A stretch of DNA of 42,873 nucleotides from DASQJJ01 sp035631115 (lineage in GTDB: Bacteria > Patescibacteriota > Microgenomatia > Levybacterales > UBA12049). The notes under the pieces were generated by a model. That model was not told where the DNA came from. It searched no databases and was given only the letters and a program-made list of their open reading frames with translations. Shown here in pieces: positions 6,860 through 14,909 of the stretch. Position 1 is the stretch's first letter; each line of letters begins with the position of its first letter. The DNA lies in assembly GCA_035631115.1 (NCBI GenBank), contig DASQJJ010000019.1, positions 1 through 42,873 of the forward strand, given 5' to 3'. A program made the translations under genes and the position numbers.

Positions 6860-8044
6860 CTAATTATTATTTTCTAAATCATAGTAACTATTAAATTGAC
6901 CATATTTTTTTTCAACTAGCTTAAGTATCGAAGATTTTTTCCTTGATAAATAATGAAAAGGATCGCAAATACTTTCATTGCATTGGTAATAATATACGCC
7001 TAATAAGGCAAAAAGATTATTTATAACACTATCTGGATAACCAATAGCATCTCCTAAAGAAATTTTATAAGTCGTTTCATACAGATTTCCATGATTCCAG
7101 TTATTATCTGCCAATAGTTTGCCATCGCGGTACTTATAGACACCAATATACCAGTTATGTCCACAAAGATGACATTCATCATCTTGAATTTTCAAAAATC
7201 CCATAATTAGTTCTTTAGATCCATCATTATCCAAATCTTCAAAACCAATGTAATTATCCGTACTCGTATAAACTATTTTCTTCTCCTCTCCGATATTCGT
7301 TCTGATTTTTACTTCTCTTGTAAGATTGATTAAGTTCTTTTCATCAATTTCGTTGTTTTTAAAAATTGCAATTTCTGGAATTGCTGATTCTACAGAAAAG
7401 CCTTGGCCGTTATCTTTTAAAATCAAGATATAGAGATTTCCCCAATCCTCGCAAATATATGAATATGCTCTTACTATAATCTCATCTGAGCCATCGCCAT
7501 CCAAATCCTCTACTCTTATATCGCTTATCCAATAATCATTATTTGTCGTATCATGTCCATCGTTTAAAAATTCAATATTTTTGGGTAGAGAAAAACTAAA
7601 TGTTGAGTAAAGTTTATAGTCTTGTTTAAAAAAGGGAATTAAAGACAAAAGATTAAAGTCGTTTTTCTTAAAAACCTCAATAATCGGTTTATTTGTTATT
7701 TTTCTAGCATTTTTATCACTTATGTTATAACAATATTCATTAAATTTTTTATCATTTCCCCAAACAATTATGCTTTGACTATTTTCTGGTTTTATTGGCG
7801 TTGTTAGGATTTTATATTTGTATTCTCTGTCAAGATTTTTTGTTATTGCTGCGAGTGTTCTAGCATCCAAAAAAGAGGATGGAATTTGTTTGATAAAAAA
7901 TAAAAATAGTATAAATGAAATAAGAACTCCAATTGTGCTACTAAGAATTGTGGAGATTAGGATGGTCTTGCTTAAGACGAATATGTTTCTAAAAAAATCT
8001 TTTTTATAAATATAGAATTTTTCGAAAAACTTTTTGCTTTTCAT
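6860..8044 (-). CDS. Membrane-anchored protein with two Ca-binding-like DxDxDG loops
   Basis: The 394-residue protein has a basic N-terminus, one transmembrane helix around residues 27-52, and a large outside domain. Two loops, VEDLDGDGSDEI and FEDLDNDGSKEL, have the spacing of FG-GAP/VCBS or dockerin-like calcium sites; each is followed by a hydrophobic beta strand, suggesting propeller blades. Two cysteines pair-spaced as CHLC lie between. The gene is visibly more AT-rich than its neighbours and separates two conserved genes, so it may be a later arrival. The upstream TATAAT (8055-8060) is 10 nt from the ATG. Function is unknown. Confidence 0.75.
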   Translation of the reverse strand: MKSKKFFEKFYIYKKDFFRNIFVLSKTILISTILSSTIGVLISFILFLFFIKQIPSSFLDARTLAAITKNLDREYKYKILTTPIKPENSQSIIVWGNDKKFNEYCYNISDKNARKITNKPIIEVFKKNDFNLLSLIPFFKQDYKLYSTFSFSLPKNIEFLNDGHDTTNNDYWISDIRVEDLDGDGSDEIIVRAYSYICEDWGNLYILILKDNGQGFSVESAIPEIAIFKNNEIDEKNLINLTREVKIRTNIGEEKKIVYTSTDNYIGFEDLDNDGSKELIMGFLKIQDDECHLCGHNWYIGVYKYRDGKLLADNNWNHGNLYETTYKISLGDAIGYPDSVINNLFALLGVYYYQCNESICDPFHYLSRKKSSILKLVEKKYGQFNSYYDLENNN

Positions 8045-8082
8045 ATTAGGAGCTATTATATACCTTTTTTGCTATTAAAAAA

Positions 8083-8111
8083 TTGCTTGTTCAAGCTCTG
8101 TGTGAGAAAAT
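8083..8111 (+). promoter_or_regulatory. Promoter of prfB, leaderless
   Basis: A -35 TTGCTT (8083-8088), a 17-nt spacer and extended -10 TGaGAAAAT end 6 nt before the ATG at 8118. Confidence 0.55.
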
Positions 8112-8117
8112 AGACTT

Positions 8118-9125
8118 ATGGATGATTTAGAACATCGCGCGAAGAAGGTTATCGAAGCCTTGCATGTTGAGGAAAAGAAAAAAAGAATTAGAGAGCTGGA
8201 AATAGAAAGCTCTTCTTCTGGATTTTGGGCAGACCAAAAACAGGCAACAGAAAAAATGAAGGAAATGTCATCCCTTATGAAGGAAGTAGAAGAAGCAGAC
8301 ATGCTCCAGCTATACATGGACGAGGGGAATTGGAAAGAAGTAGAAGAAAATGTTGGGCGGATGGAAATGCTTTTATACTTTTCTGGCACCCATGACGAGA
8401 GTGGTGCAATTTTGGCAATTCATTCCGGGCAAGGTGGGACAGAGGCAATGGACTGGGCAGAAATGCTTTTTCGAATGTATACGCGCTATGTAGAAAGAAA
8501 AGGATGGAAGTACGAAATAATCGACCAGACTCCGGGAGAAGAAGCAGGATTTAAAAGCATTACTATTCAAATAGATGGCAAGTATGCCTATGGCCATCTT
8601 AAATTCGAAGCAGGGACACATCGCTTAGTAAGACAATCTCCTTTTAATGCAGACAAGCTGCGCCAAACATCTTTTGCCTTGGTAGAAGTATTGCCAATTG
8701 TCGAAAATGACAGCGAAGTACATATTACAGACGACGAATTGGAATGGGACTTTTTCCGGGCAGGCGGACATGGTGGACAAAATGTTAATAAGGTATCTAC
8801 TGCTGTTAGGTTAAAACACAAACCTAGTGGTATTGTGGTAACAGCGTCTAGTGAACGATTTCAGGGAGCCAATCGGGAAATTGCCCTAAGACTTCTTAAA
8901 TCTAAATTGTGGTTTATTCAGGAAGAAGAAAGAAAAAAAGCAGAAGCAGCATTAAAAGGTGGATACAAAACACCTGGATGGGGTAATCAAATCCGCTCAT
9001 ACGTCCTGCACCCATACCATATGGTAAAAGATTTGCGTACAGGTCATGAAGTTGGCAATACCGGTGCAGTTTTGGATGGAGATTTGGATAAATTTATAGA
9101 AGAAGAGCTAAGACAGCTTTCCTAG
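8118..9125 (+). CDS. prfB: Peptide chain release factor 2
   Basis: The 335-residue class I release factor ends translation at UGA and UAA. The codon-recognition tripeptide is SPF (174-176), diagnostic for RF2 rather than RF1 (PxT). The catalytic GGQ lies at 219-221 within GGHGGQNVNK. The E. coli-type programmed +1 frameshift is absent: the reading frame is continuous from the ATG and no internal CTT-TGA site is seen. The N-terminus is about 20-30 residues shorter than in E. coli. The promoter sits 6 nt from the ATG. It overlaps the convergent EamA gene by 4 bp. RF2 agrees with UGA being used as a stop in this window. Confidence 0.96.
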   Translation: MDDLEHRAKKVIEALHVEEKKKRIRELEIESSSSGFWADQKQATEKMKEMSSLMKEVEEADMLQLYMDEGNWKEVEENVGRMEMLLYFSGTHDESGAILAIHSGQGGTEAMDWAEMLFRMYTRYVERKGWKYEIIDQTPGEEAGFKSITIQIDGKYAYGHLKFEAGTHRLVRQSPFNADKLRQTSFALVEVLPIVENDSEVHITDDELEWDFFRAGGHGGQNVNKVSTAVRLKHKPSGIVVTASSERFQGANREIALRLLKSKLWFIQEEERKKAEAALKGGYKTPGWGNQIRSYVLHPYHMVKDLRTGHEVGNTGAVLDGDLDKFIEEELRQLS

Positions 9126-9985
9126 GCTTTAATAAAAATACTGGCAACAACTGCAATTGCTCCGGCGATAAGCTTTCTTTTCATACCAGCTGTTTCTTTA
9201 AGAAAAATAATTCCCAAAATTACGGAAAGAATTGTTTGGGTTGTTAATAAAAGAACAACCACTCCTCTGTCTGGAGCTGCAGCATATGCTAAGTACGAAA
9301 AAACAAAATACAAAAGACTTGTTCCACTGGCAAAAAATCCTTTTTGCAGCACATTCACAGTATTTTGCCTAAGAATAGAAAAATCTTTTATAAATTGCTT
9401 GTAATACAATACAACAACAATAAGTGTCGATCCGCCATATGCTAAAGGAAGATATGTCCCAGCACTCATTGTTTTGGAAAGACTAGCACTGCTTACCTGG
9501 AAAATTGCAAAGCATGCAGCAGATGCACAAATCCATAGTGCTGCAGATTCTATTTTGTAATTCCCTTTCTTGTACTGGATAAGAAGAATTGCAAATAGCA
9601 AAAGGACAATACCAAAAAATTGTAAAAGGGAAAAATGACTTCCTAAAAATCCAAGAGATAAAATTACTCCCCATAAGACAATGCTAGAAAATGCAATTTG
9701 TGTTGTCCCTGCATCTAATTTAGATTGTCCATTAAAAAATAATATATTTCCTGCAGCACCAGAAATGATCATAATAAGTGTTGGTATCCAAACACTTTGA
9801 AGATGGGCAAAAGATATTCCTCCGAAGAAAGGAGACAAGACAAGACTTATAAGGAAAGCAAAAAAAGTAAGAAGAATAGATTGGGTAATAGATGAGACTT
9901 TAACATGAGTACTTAATAGTCGCGTTGCTAAGCTATAGGTTGAGCGGGAAGCAACGGCAAGAATAGTCAGAATTACCCAAGTCAT
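9122..9985 (-). CDS. EamA-family permease
   Basis: This 287-residue protein has about ten membrane helices in two repeats. The end of the second repeat, FLKETAG, matches the family's GExLT-like signature. It is probably a small-metabolite exporter; the substrate is unknown. The ATG at 9985 lies 6 nt from a perfect extended -10 (TGaTATAAT). It is divergent from the 10003 gene, with only 17 bp between the two start codons, so the two promoters overlap. Confidence 0.85.
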   Translation of the reverse strand: MTWVILTILAVASRSTYSLATRLLSTHVKVSSITQSILLTFFAFLISLVLSPFFGGISFAHLQSVWIPTLIMIISGAAGNILFFNGQSKLDAGTTQIAFSSIVLWGVILSLGFLGSHFSLLQFFGIVLLLFAILLIQYKKGNYKIESAALWICASAACFAIFQVSSASLSKTMSAGTYLPLAYGGSTLIVVVLYYKQFIKDFSILRQNTVNVLQKGFFASGTSLLYFVFSYLAYAAAPDRGVVVLLLTTQTILSVILGIIFLKETAGMKRKLIAGAIAVVASIFIKA

Positions 9986-9991
9986 TGCATA

Positions 9992-10000
9992 ATTATATCA
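9992..10000 (-). promoter_or_regulatory. Extended -10 of the 9985 permease gene
   Basis: TGaTATAAT on the minus strand ends 6 nt before the ATG. It lies inside the 17-bp gap to the divergent 10003 gene, whose own -10 may be CATAAT at 9988-9993. Confidence 0.7.
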
Positions 10001-10002
10001 GT

Positions 10003-10260
10003 ATGAACCTTGAAGAACGAGTTGCTAAAATAGAAGAAAGAAATAAAAGAGTAGAGACAGATAAAGATTGGGAATCGAGCTGGATGAGAAGAATTATTCT
10101 AATGATCTGCACCTACCTCACAATTGCCCTATATATGATGTTTGTTGTTCATATTAACCCTTGGATAAATGCAATTGTCCCAACTGTTGGATTTTTTCTT
10201 TCTACCCTTACTCTTCCATGGGTTAGGAAATTCTGGGTAAAATATATCTATAAAAAGTAG
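10003..10260 (+). CDS. Small two-helix membrane protein with N-terminal coiled coil
   Basis: The 85-residue protein starts with a charged helical segment (LEERVAKIEERNKR), then DWESSWMRR and two membrane helices around residues 30-50 and 56-74, ending in a basic tail. This arrangement is widespread among uncharacterised small membrane proteins of bacteria and archaea, but no function is established. I prefer the ATG at 10003 to an in-frame TTG 18 bp upstream, because the divergent promoter occupies that stretch. Confidence 0.7.
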   Translation: MNLEERVAKIEERNKRVETDKDWESSWMRRIILMICTYLTIALYMMFVVHINPWINAIVPTVGFFLSTLTLPWVRKFWVKYIYKK

Positions 10261-10274
10261 TTGAGCCCATTTTG

Positions 10275-10283
10275 TGCTACAAT
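10275..10283 (+). promoter_or_regulatory. Extended -10 of the 10290 gene, leaderless
   Basis: TGcTACAAT ends 6 nt before the ATG at 10290. An in-frame GTG at 10272 lies upstream of this box and would not be transcribed from it, which decides the start. Confidence 0.7.
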
Positions 10284-10289
10284 CCTGGT

Positions 10290-11156
10290 ATGTTGCATAT
10301 CCGTCCAGTCTTGGAAGAAGACGCCTCAGAGAAAGTACGAGAAACGTACGCCGATATTAAAAAAACACTCAATACGCATTTTGTGCCACTTTTATTCCAA
10401 TACATTGCGGGATTTGAAGAGTACTTTTTATATTCCTGGGACAAAGTAAAAACAAATTTAGAGAGTGACTATTATAAAAATGCAGTCAAAGATATTATCC
10501 AGCTTTCTCAAAAAAGCATTCACGCAATCTATCATGAATCAAAGCAAATGCATGCCTTTATTGCATCCATGCATGAAGCAGAGAAAAGACCAATTGCGCA
10601 GACCGTAGAAGAGTTGGAGCAACTTAATGCAACGCTTCTTATTCTTACCATTGGCCTTCGCGAGGGAGTAAAAGGAGTTGTTATTGGACAGCAAGTGCTT
10701 CCACGAAATGCAGAGGAATATGAGGAGACTGTTTTTGACCAATTTATTAACGAAAAAATTATGCATGCCAACCTTCGCTCTCAAGAAAAAGATATTGCTC
10801 CAGCATCCAAAATGCTTGCACCTCTTTTTGGCGGATCTTCCCTTATTGTAAGTAAATACCCTTCATTTTTTGCACATATTGCACAGGAAATGGACGAGCT
10901 GGTAAAAACAGAAAAATATTTACACGAGCGCGTTGCTATGGAGCACGCAACTCTTTTAAAAGCGCTCAACTTACAGTACCCATTGGGATGCACATATGCA
11001 GAAATAGCGCTTTTTGCAGGCAAGCAACCATACTTTAGCGAGTTATTGTATATTTTGTCCGAAACATTTCCCACAAAATTCCCTAGACTCGTCTTTACCT
11101 CTAGCCTCATGCAAAAAGTTCTTCACTCATCTTCAAAAGAAGTAGCTCTACAATAG
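10290..11156 (+). CDS. Helical protein, possibly DehI-like
   Basis: The 288-residue mostly helical soluble protein has no membrane segment. The start (IRPVLEEDA, then VRETYADIKKTL, then FVPLLFQYIAGFEEY) resembles the two-repeat DehI family, named for a haloacid dehalogenase that contains many non-dehalogenase relatives. A second, weaker repeat begins near residue 165 (DIAPASKMLAPLFGG). I cannot map catalytic residues and would not assign a dehalogenase activity. It is followed by a 274-bp gap with a large palindrome. Confidence 0.5.
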   Translation: MLHIRPVLEEDASEKVRETYADIKKTLNTHFVPLLFQYIAGFEEYFLYSWDKVKTNLESDYYKNAVKDIIQLSQKSIHAIYHESKQMHAFIASMHEAEKRPIAQTVEELEQLNATLLILTIGLREGVKGVVIGQQVLPRNAEEYEETVFDQFINEKIMHANLRSQEKDIAPASKMLAPLFGGSSLIVSKYPSFFAHIAQEMDELVKTEKYLHERVAMEHATLLKALNLQYPLGCTYAEIALFAGKQPYFSELLYILSETFPTKFPRLVFTSSLMQKVLHSSSKEVALQ

Positions 11157-11430
11157 GTTCTTCCTAGCCAGCCATCAGTCTACCCAATTTCAGGATGACG
11201 CTCGAGAGGGACTCGCTAAATGAAATTTGATACCAAACACTACTACTATTTCAGAATGGTATCTCAATCAAATTTCAATTCACCTGAGAATTGGGAATAG
11301 CCTGCTGTCTGCCTCATTAGAAATTGGACTATTAGTTTATTAGATTATTTACATATTTTTGATTCATAACTCTTGGTAACTGGGTAGACATATGTAGACA
11401 AATATGCTTTACTAAATGTGGTAGGTATCT
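11157..11430. other. 274-bp non-coding region with a nested imperfect palindrome
   Basis: Arms CCCAATTTCAGG (11183-11194) and CCTGAGAATTGGG (11283-11295) enclose a second pair, TGAAATTTGATACC (11221-11234) and GGTATC-6 nt-AAATTTCA (11258-11277). An inner GCTCGAGAGGGACTCGC segment could add a small hairpin. Downstream is an AT-rich stretch with ATTAG units and two GTAGACA copies just before the 11431 gene. No tRNA, SRP RNA or 6S signature is recognised. It may be a palindromic repeat relic or a structured leader of the ftsEX unit. Confidence 0.6.
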
Positions 11431-11886
11431 ATGGAAGAGAAGAAAGAAAAATCAGTATTTCATTCATTTACCGGCGGTAAGCCCTTCTTTACGCCGAAGC
11501 TTCTGGTGCTTTTTTTAGTGGTTATTATTGCGGGATTTGTAGTAGGGTATTTCTTGGTAAGTATGCAAGCGGCCACAATGTCTTCTTCTCAATCAGCAAC
11601 ATCTGCAAATGGGACATCTGTTAAAAAAGGTGCTGTGTATGGGTCTGACGATACAGCAACTTTTAAAGATACTGTAGAGGGTACTATGACAGCAGGGGGA
11701 GTAGATGGAGAAGGACAATTTCATTTAGTTCGTCCAGGTGGAGATAGTCAAAATGTGTATATGACATCGTCGTTGGTTGATTTGTCACTTTTCCTTGGAA
11801 AAAAAGTAAAAGTATGGGGTCAAACGCAAAAAGCACAAACAGCCGGTTGGCTTATGGATGTTGGCCGCGTGGAGGTTTTGGAATAA
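11431..11886 (+). CDS. Single-pass membrane protein with OB-fold-like outside domain
   Basis: The 151-residue protein has a 22-residue cytosolic N-terminus, a transmembrane helix around 23-44, a Ser/Thr-rich linker and a C-terminal beta domain (about 75-151). In that domain the segments DTVEGTMTAGG, VYMTSSLVDL, GKKVKVWGQT and VGRVEVLE have the order and spacing of a small OB-type barrel. It lies 3 bp upstream of ftsE and is probably co-transcribed, so a role at the division machinery is a reasonable guess. No named family is recognised. Confidence 0.65.
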   Translation: MEEKKEKSVFHSFTGGKPFFTPKLLVLFLVVIIAGFVVGYFLVSMQAATMSSSQSATSANGTSVKKGAVYGSDDTATFKDTVEGTMTAGGVDGEGQFHLVRPGGDSQNVYMTSSLVDLSLFLGKKVKVWGQTQKAQTAGWLMDVGRVEVLE

Positions 11887-11889
11887 AAA

Positions 11890-12675
11890 ATGATACACCT
11901 GCAAAATGTTACGAAGGTCTTCGGGACCGGGGTTACTGGACTCGCTGACATAAATTTAGAAATCGATAAAGGGGAATTTGTTTTTTTGGTTGGCAAAACA
12001 GGTAGTGGCAAGACAACGCTTCTCAAGCTTCTTATTCGAGAGACACTCCCAACAACAGGAGACATTATGATAGGAGAATGGGATATAGTTGGTCTTCCAG
12101 AAAAAAGTATTCCTCTTCTTCGAAAAAAAGTTGGCGTCATTTTTCAGGACCTCAAGCTTCTTATGGATAGGACTATAGGAGAAAATATTTTGCTTCCTTT
12201 GCAGGTTGCTGGGCGCGCAGCGCAGGATGCAGCAAATAGAGTAAGTGAGCTGTTGGAAGAAGTTGGCATGAGTGAGCATAAAGAAAAATTCCCTATTCAA
12301 TTGTCTGGTGGAGAATTGCAGCGTGTTGCAATTGCCAGAGCGTTGGCTTTGTCTCCAGAAATTTTACTTGCTGACGAACCAACAGGAAATTTAGATGAGG
12401 CAACAGCATTTGATATTGTAGATTTGTTGTCTCGTATAAATTCTCACGGAACAACAATTATCATGGCAACGCATAATATGGATATTGTAAAAAAACTGCA
12501 CCACAGAGTTGTGGGGTTAGATAGTGGAAAAATGGTTGGAGACACCAAAAAAAGTTCCAAACCCCAAGAAACAACTCACAAACACGAAGACAAAGACGAG
12601 AAAGAAGAAGTTAAAGAAGAGAAGAAAGATCATGATGATAAAAAAGAAAAGGAGGAGGGAAAAACAAAAGAGTAA
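11890..12675 (+). CDS. ftsE: Cell division ATP-binding protein FtsE
   Basis: This ABC ATPase partners with FtsX to control peptidoglycan hydrolases at the septum. It has Walker A GKTGSGKT (35-42), signature LSGGELQRVA, Walker B LLADEPTGNLD and switch histidine ATHN. The core is about 220 residues, as usual. After it comes an extra C-terminal tail of about 40 residues, nearly all Lys, Glu, Asp and His, absent from E. coli FtsE and probably disordered. It sits between the OB-like protein and ftsX. The preceding gene's stop is 3 bp upstream and no Shine-Dalgarno is visible. Confidence 0.93.
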   Translation: MIHLQNVTKVFGTGVTGLADINLEIDKGEFVFLVGKTGSGKTTLLKLLIRETLPTTGDIMIGEWDIVGLPEKSIPLLRKKVGVIFQDLKLLMDRTIGENILLPLQVAGRAAQDAANRVSELLEEVGMSEHKEKFPIQLSGGELQRVAIARALALSPEILLADEPTGNLDEATAFDIVDLLSRINSHGTTIIMATHNMDIVKKLHHRVVGLDSGKMVGDTKKSSKPQETTHKHEDKDEKEEVKEEKKDHDDKKEKEEGKTKE

Positions 12676-12721
12676 TTTGTAATATTTTTACATTTTGCAC
12701 TTTTCATTTTCATTTATTTTT

Positions 12722-13585
12722 ATGCACTGGAATACCATGTGGAATCATATTCGAAGGTCTCCATACCAAGCACTTGCTGCCATTCTTATTATGATGCTTA
12801 CTTTCTTGGCAGTATCGGTCTTTACGATTCTTATTATTGGGTCGAGTAAAGTTATTACATACTTTGAATCTAAGCCGCAAGTAACAGCATTTTTTAGAGA
12901 TGATGCCAAGCAAGATGTCATAGAAGGTCTTAAGACAGATTTGGCTGCAACAGGGAAAGTATCTAGTATGAAATTTGTTAGTAAAGACGATGCGCTCAAA
13001 ATTTACCGTGAACAAAATAAAAATGATCCTTTGCTTTTAGAATTAGTTACTGCAGATGTCTTGCCATCGTCTCTTGAAATCTCTGCAAATAATCTGCAGG
13101 ATTTACCTGATTTGTCTGTGTATCTTAAAAATAATCCTGCCGTACAAGAAGTTGTGTATCAAAAAGATGTTGTTGCAGCACTTACTACCTGGACTAATGC
13201 AATACGTATTATTGGTATCCTTCTTATTGGCCTTCTATCTTTGGTGTCCATATTTATTATGAGTATTATTATTGGTATGAAAATTTCTCATAAAAAAGAC
13301 GAGATAGAAATAATGCAGCTAATTGGTGCAACAAAATGGTACATAAGCAATCCTTTTGTTATGGAAGGAATTTTTTACGGTATGGTTGGCGCATTTGTTG
13401 GCTGGTTTGTTGCGTCTGGTGTATTGCTTGCAGCAACGCCACTTTTAGAAACATTCCTTCGAGGAATTCCTGTTGTACCGGTACCTTGGTGGTTTTATCT
13501 GGCACTTCTTGCAGGAGAATTAGTACTCGCAGTTATTCTTGGTATTTTCTCATCCATTTTAGCTGTTATGAGATACATAAAATAA
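12722..13585 (+). CDS. ftsX: Cell division protein FtsX
   Basis: The 287-residue permease-like subunit has the FtsX layout: cytosolic N-terminus, TM1 around 17-40, a large outside loop (40-160) carrying the hydrolase-contact domain, then three more helices. The conserved cytosolic segment KKDEIEIMQLIGAT lies between TM2 and TM3. With FtsE it converts ATP hydrolysis into activation of an outside hydrolase, here most likely the product of the next gene. An upstream in-frame TTG at 12695 would add residues of low-complexity F/S sequence; the ATG at 12722 starts directly before the typical NHIRRSPYQALA motif. Confidence 0.92.
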   Translation: MHWNTMWNHIRRSPYQALAAILIMMLTFLAVSVFTILIIGSSKVITYFESKPQVTAFFRDDAKQDVIEGLKTDLAATGKVSSMKFVSKDDALKIYREQNKNDPLLLELVTADVLPSSLEISANNLQDLPDLSVYLKNNPAVQEVVYQKDVVAALTTWTNAIRIIGILLIGLLSLVSIFIMSIIIGMKISHKKDEIEIMQLIGATKWYISNPFVMEGIFYGMVGAFVGWFVASGVLLAATPLLETFLRGIPVVPVPWWFYLALLAGELVLAVILGIFSSILAVMRYIK

Positions 13586-13594
13586 GTAGTATGT

Positions 13595-14866
13595 ATGATA
13601 AAAAAATTATGTTTACTGTTATTCACCACACTTCTTTTAGTCGGTAGTTTTTATTTCCTTTCAAAAAACCCACATCTTGCTTACGCAGAAGACCCAACTC
13701 CCACACCAGATCCCAGCCAACAGACAAGCTCTATTTCCGAATGCGCTGCAAACAATATAAAAGTTGCCGATTGCCCAGCGTATTTGCAAAATAAATTAAC
13801 ACAGCTTGCTGGACAAGAGCAAACTTTGGATACCCAAATTGGCGTAATGGATGGACAAATCAAATTAACACAAGCAAGAATTTACGCAACAGAGCAGCAA
13901 ATTAGCGATATTACGCTAGATATAGATACCACATCTAAAAAAATCGACTCCATCCAATCATCTCTTGATAGTCTTACGAAGATTCTTCTTAATCGGGTTG
14001 TCGCAACATACGAAATTGGTACTGTTCAACCCGTTGAGATGCTTCTTACCTCAACAACTGTTGGAGATTTTCTTAAAAGACTGAATTACTTAAAGATTGC
14101 ACAAGCACATGACAAGCGGGTACTTTTTGACGCAGTACAGGCAAAAAATGATTATCAAAATCAAAAGCAAATCTTTGAAGATAAGAAAAAACAAATAGAA
14201 AATCTTAAAGCACAATTAGTAAGCTATAATGCCGACCTTTCTCAGCAAAAGGCATCCAAACAAAGATTATTAGCAGAAACTCAAGGTAGTGAGGCAACAT
14301 ATCAAAGACTTTTATCTCAGGCAAGAGCGCAACTTGCTGGATTTAGTAAATTCGTTGCATCTTTTGGAGGTGCATCTATTCTTACCAACCAAACAGTTTG
14401 TGACGATTGGGGATGTTATTATAATCAGCGAGATAGTCAGTGGGGAAATGTTGCTTTAAATAATACACAATACTCTATTGCAAGTGATGGATGTCTTCTT
14501 ACCTCTATGGCAATGATTTACACCCATTATGGGCATAGAGGCGTTACACCGCTTACTATTAATGGTAATTCAAATAATTTTGCTTCTTATTATCCGGCAT
14601 TTCTTCTCAAAACAATATCTGCAGATGGCGCAACATCAAACCGTATTGGTTCTGCAATTGATTCAGAATTAGCTGCAGGGAGACCAGTTGTTGTTGGAAT
14701 TTCTTACGATGGTGGTCCACTTGCAGACCATTTTGTCGTGCTACTAAGTGGAAGTGGTGGAAATTATCAAATGAATGATCCCTTTACGCCAAATGGTCAC
14801 AATATTGCATTTAGTAGTCACTACTCTCCGGGAAGCATTGTAGAAGTAGATAGAGTCGCTTTCTAA
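13595..14866 (+). CDS. Secreted coiled-coil protein with C39-like cysteine peptidase domain, FtsEX-linked
   Basis: The 423-residue protein has a signal peptide (cleavage likely after AYA, about residue 31), a Pro/Thr linker, a long EnvC/PcsB-like coiled coil (about 65-260), then a papain-fold domain of the C39_2 type. Catalytic candidates are C300 (DGCLLTSMA), H379 (ADHFVVLL) and D395 (NDPF). In other bacteria FtsEX activates EnvC (LytM domain) or PcsB (CHAP domain); here a C39-like domain occupies that position. I infer a wall-cleaving enzyme or activator at division. It starts 9 bp after ftsX. Confidence 0.85.
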   Translation: MIKKLCLLLFTTLLLVGSFYFLSKNPHLAYAEDPTPTPDPSQQTSSISECAANNIKVADCPAYLQNKLTQLAGQEQTLDTQIGVMDGQIKLTQARIYATEQQISDITLDIDTTSKKIDSIQSSLDSLTKILLNRVVATYEIGTVQPVEMLLTSTTVGDFLKRLNYLKIAQAHDKRVLFDAVQAKNDYQNQKQIFEDKKKQIENLKAQLVSYNADLSQQKASKQRLLAETQGSEATYQRLLSQARAQLAGFSKFVASFGGASILTNQTVCDDWGCYYNQRDSQWGNVALNNTQYSIASDGCLLTSMAMIYTHYGHRGVTPLTINGNSNNFASYYPAFLLKTISADGATSNRIGSAIDSELAAGRPVVVGISYDGGPLADHFVVLLSGSGGNYQMNDPFTPNGHNIAFSSHYSPGSIVEVDRVAF

Positions 14867-14896
14867 TTTCCCTAGTAATTAGTAATTGTTGTATCA

Positions 14897-14902
14897 TATA
14901 AT
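14897..14902 (+). promoter_or_regulatory. -10 box of the 14910 gene, leaderless
   Basis: TATAAT ends 7 nt before the ATG at 14910. The open frame extends upstream to a TTG at 14886, which this box would not transcribe. Confidence 0.65.
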
Positions 14903-14909
14903 CGATACT

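Noticed and set aside
11157..11430. tRNA or known small RNA in the longest gap
   Set aside because: No acceptor/T-loop pattern (GTTCRANNC) or known RNA signature was seen; only palindromic arms are supported.
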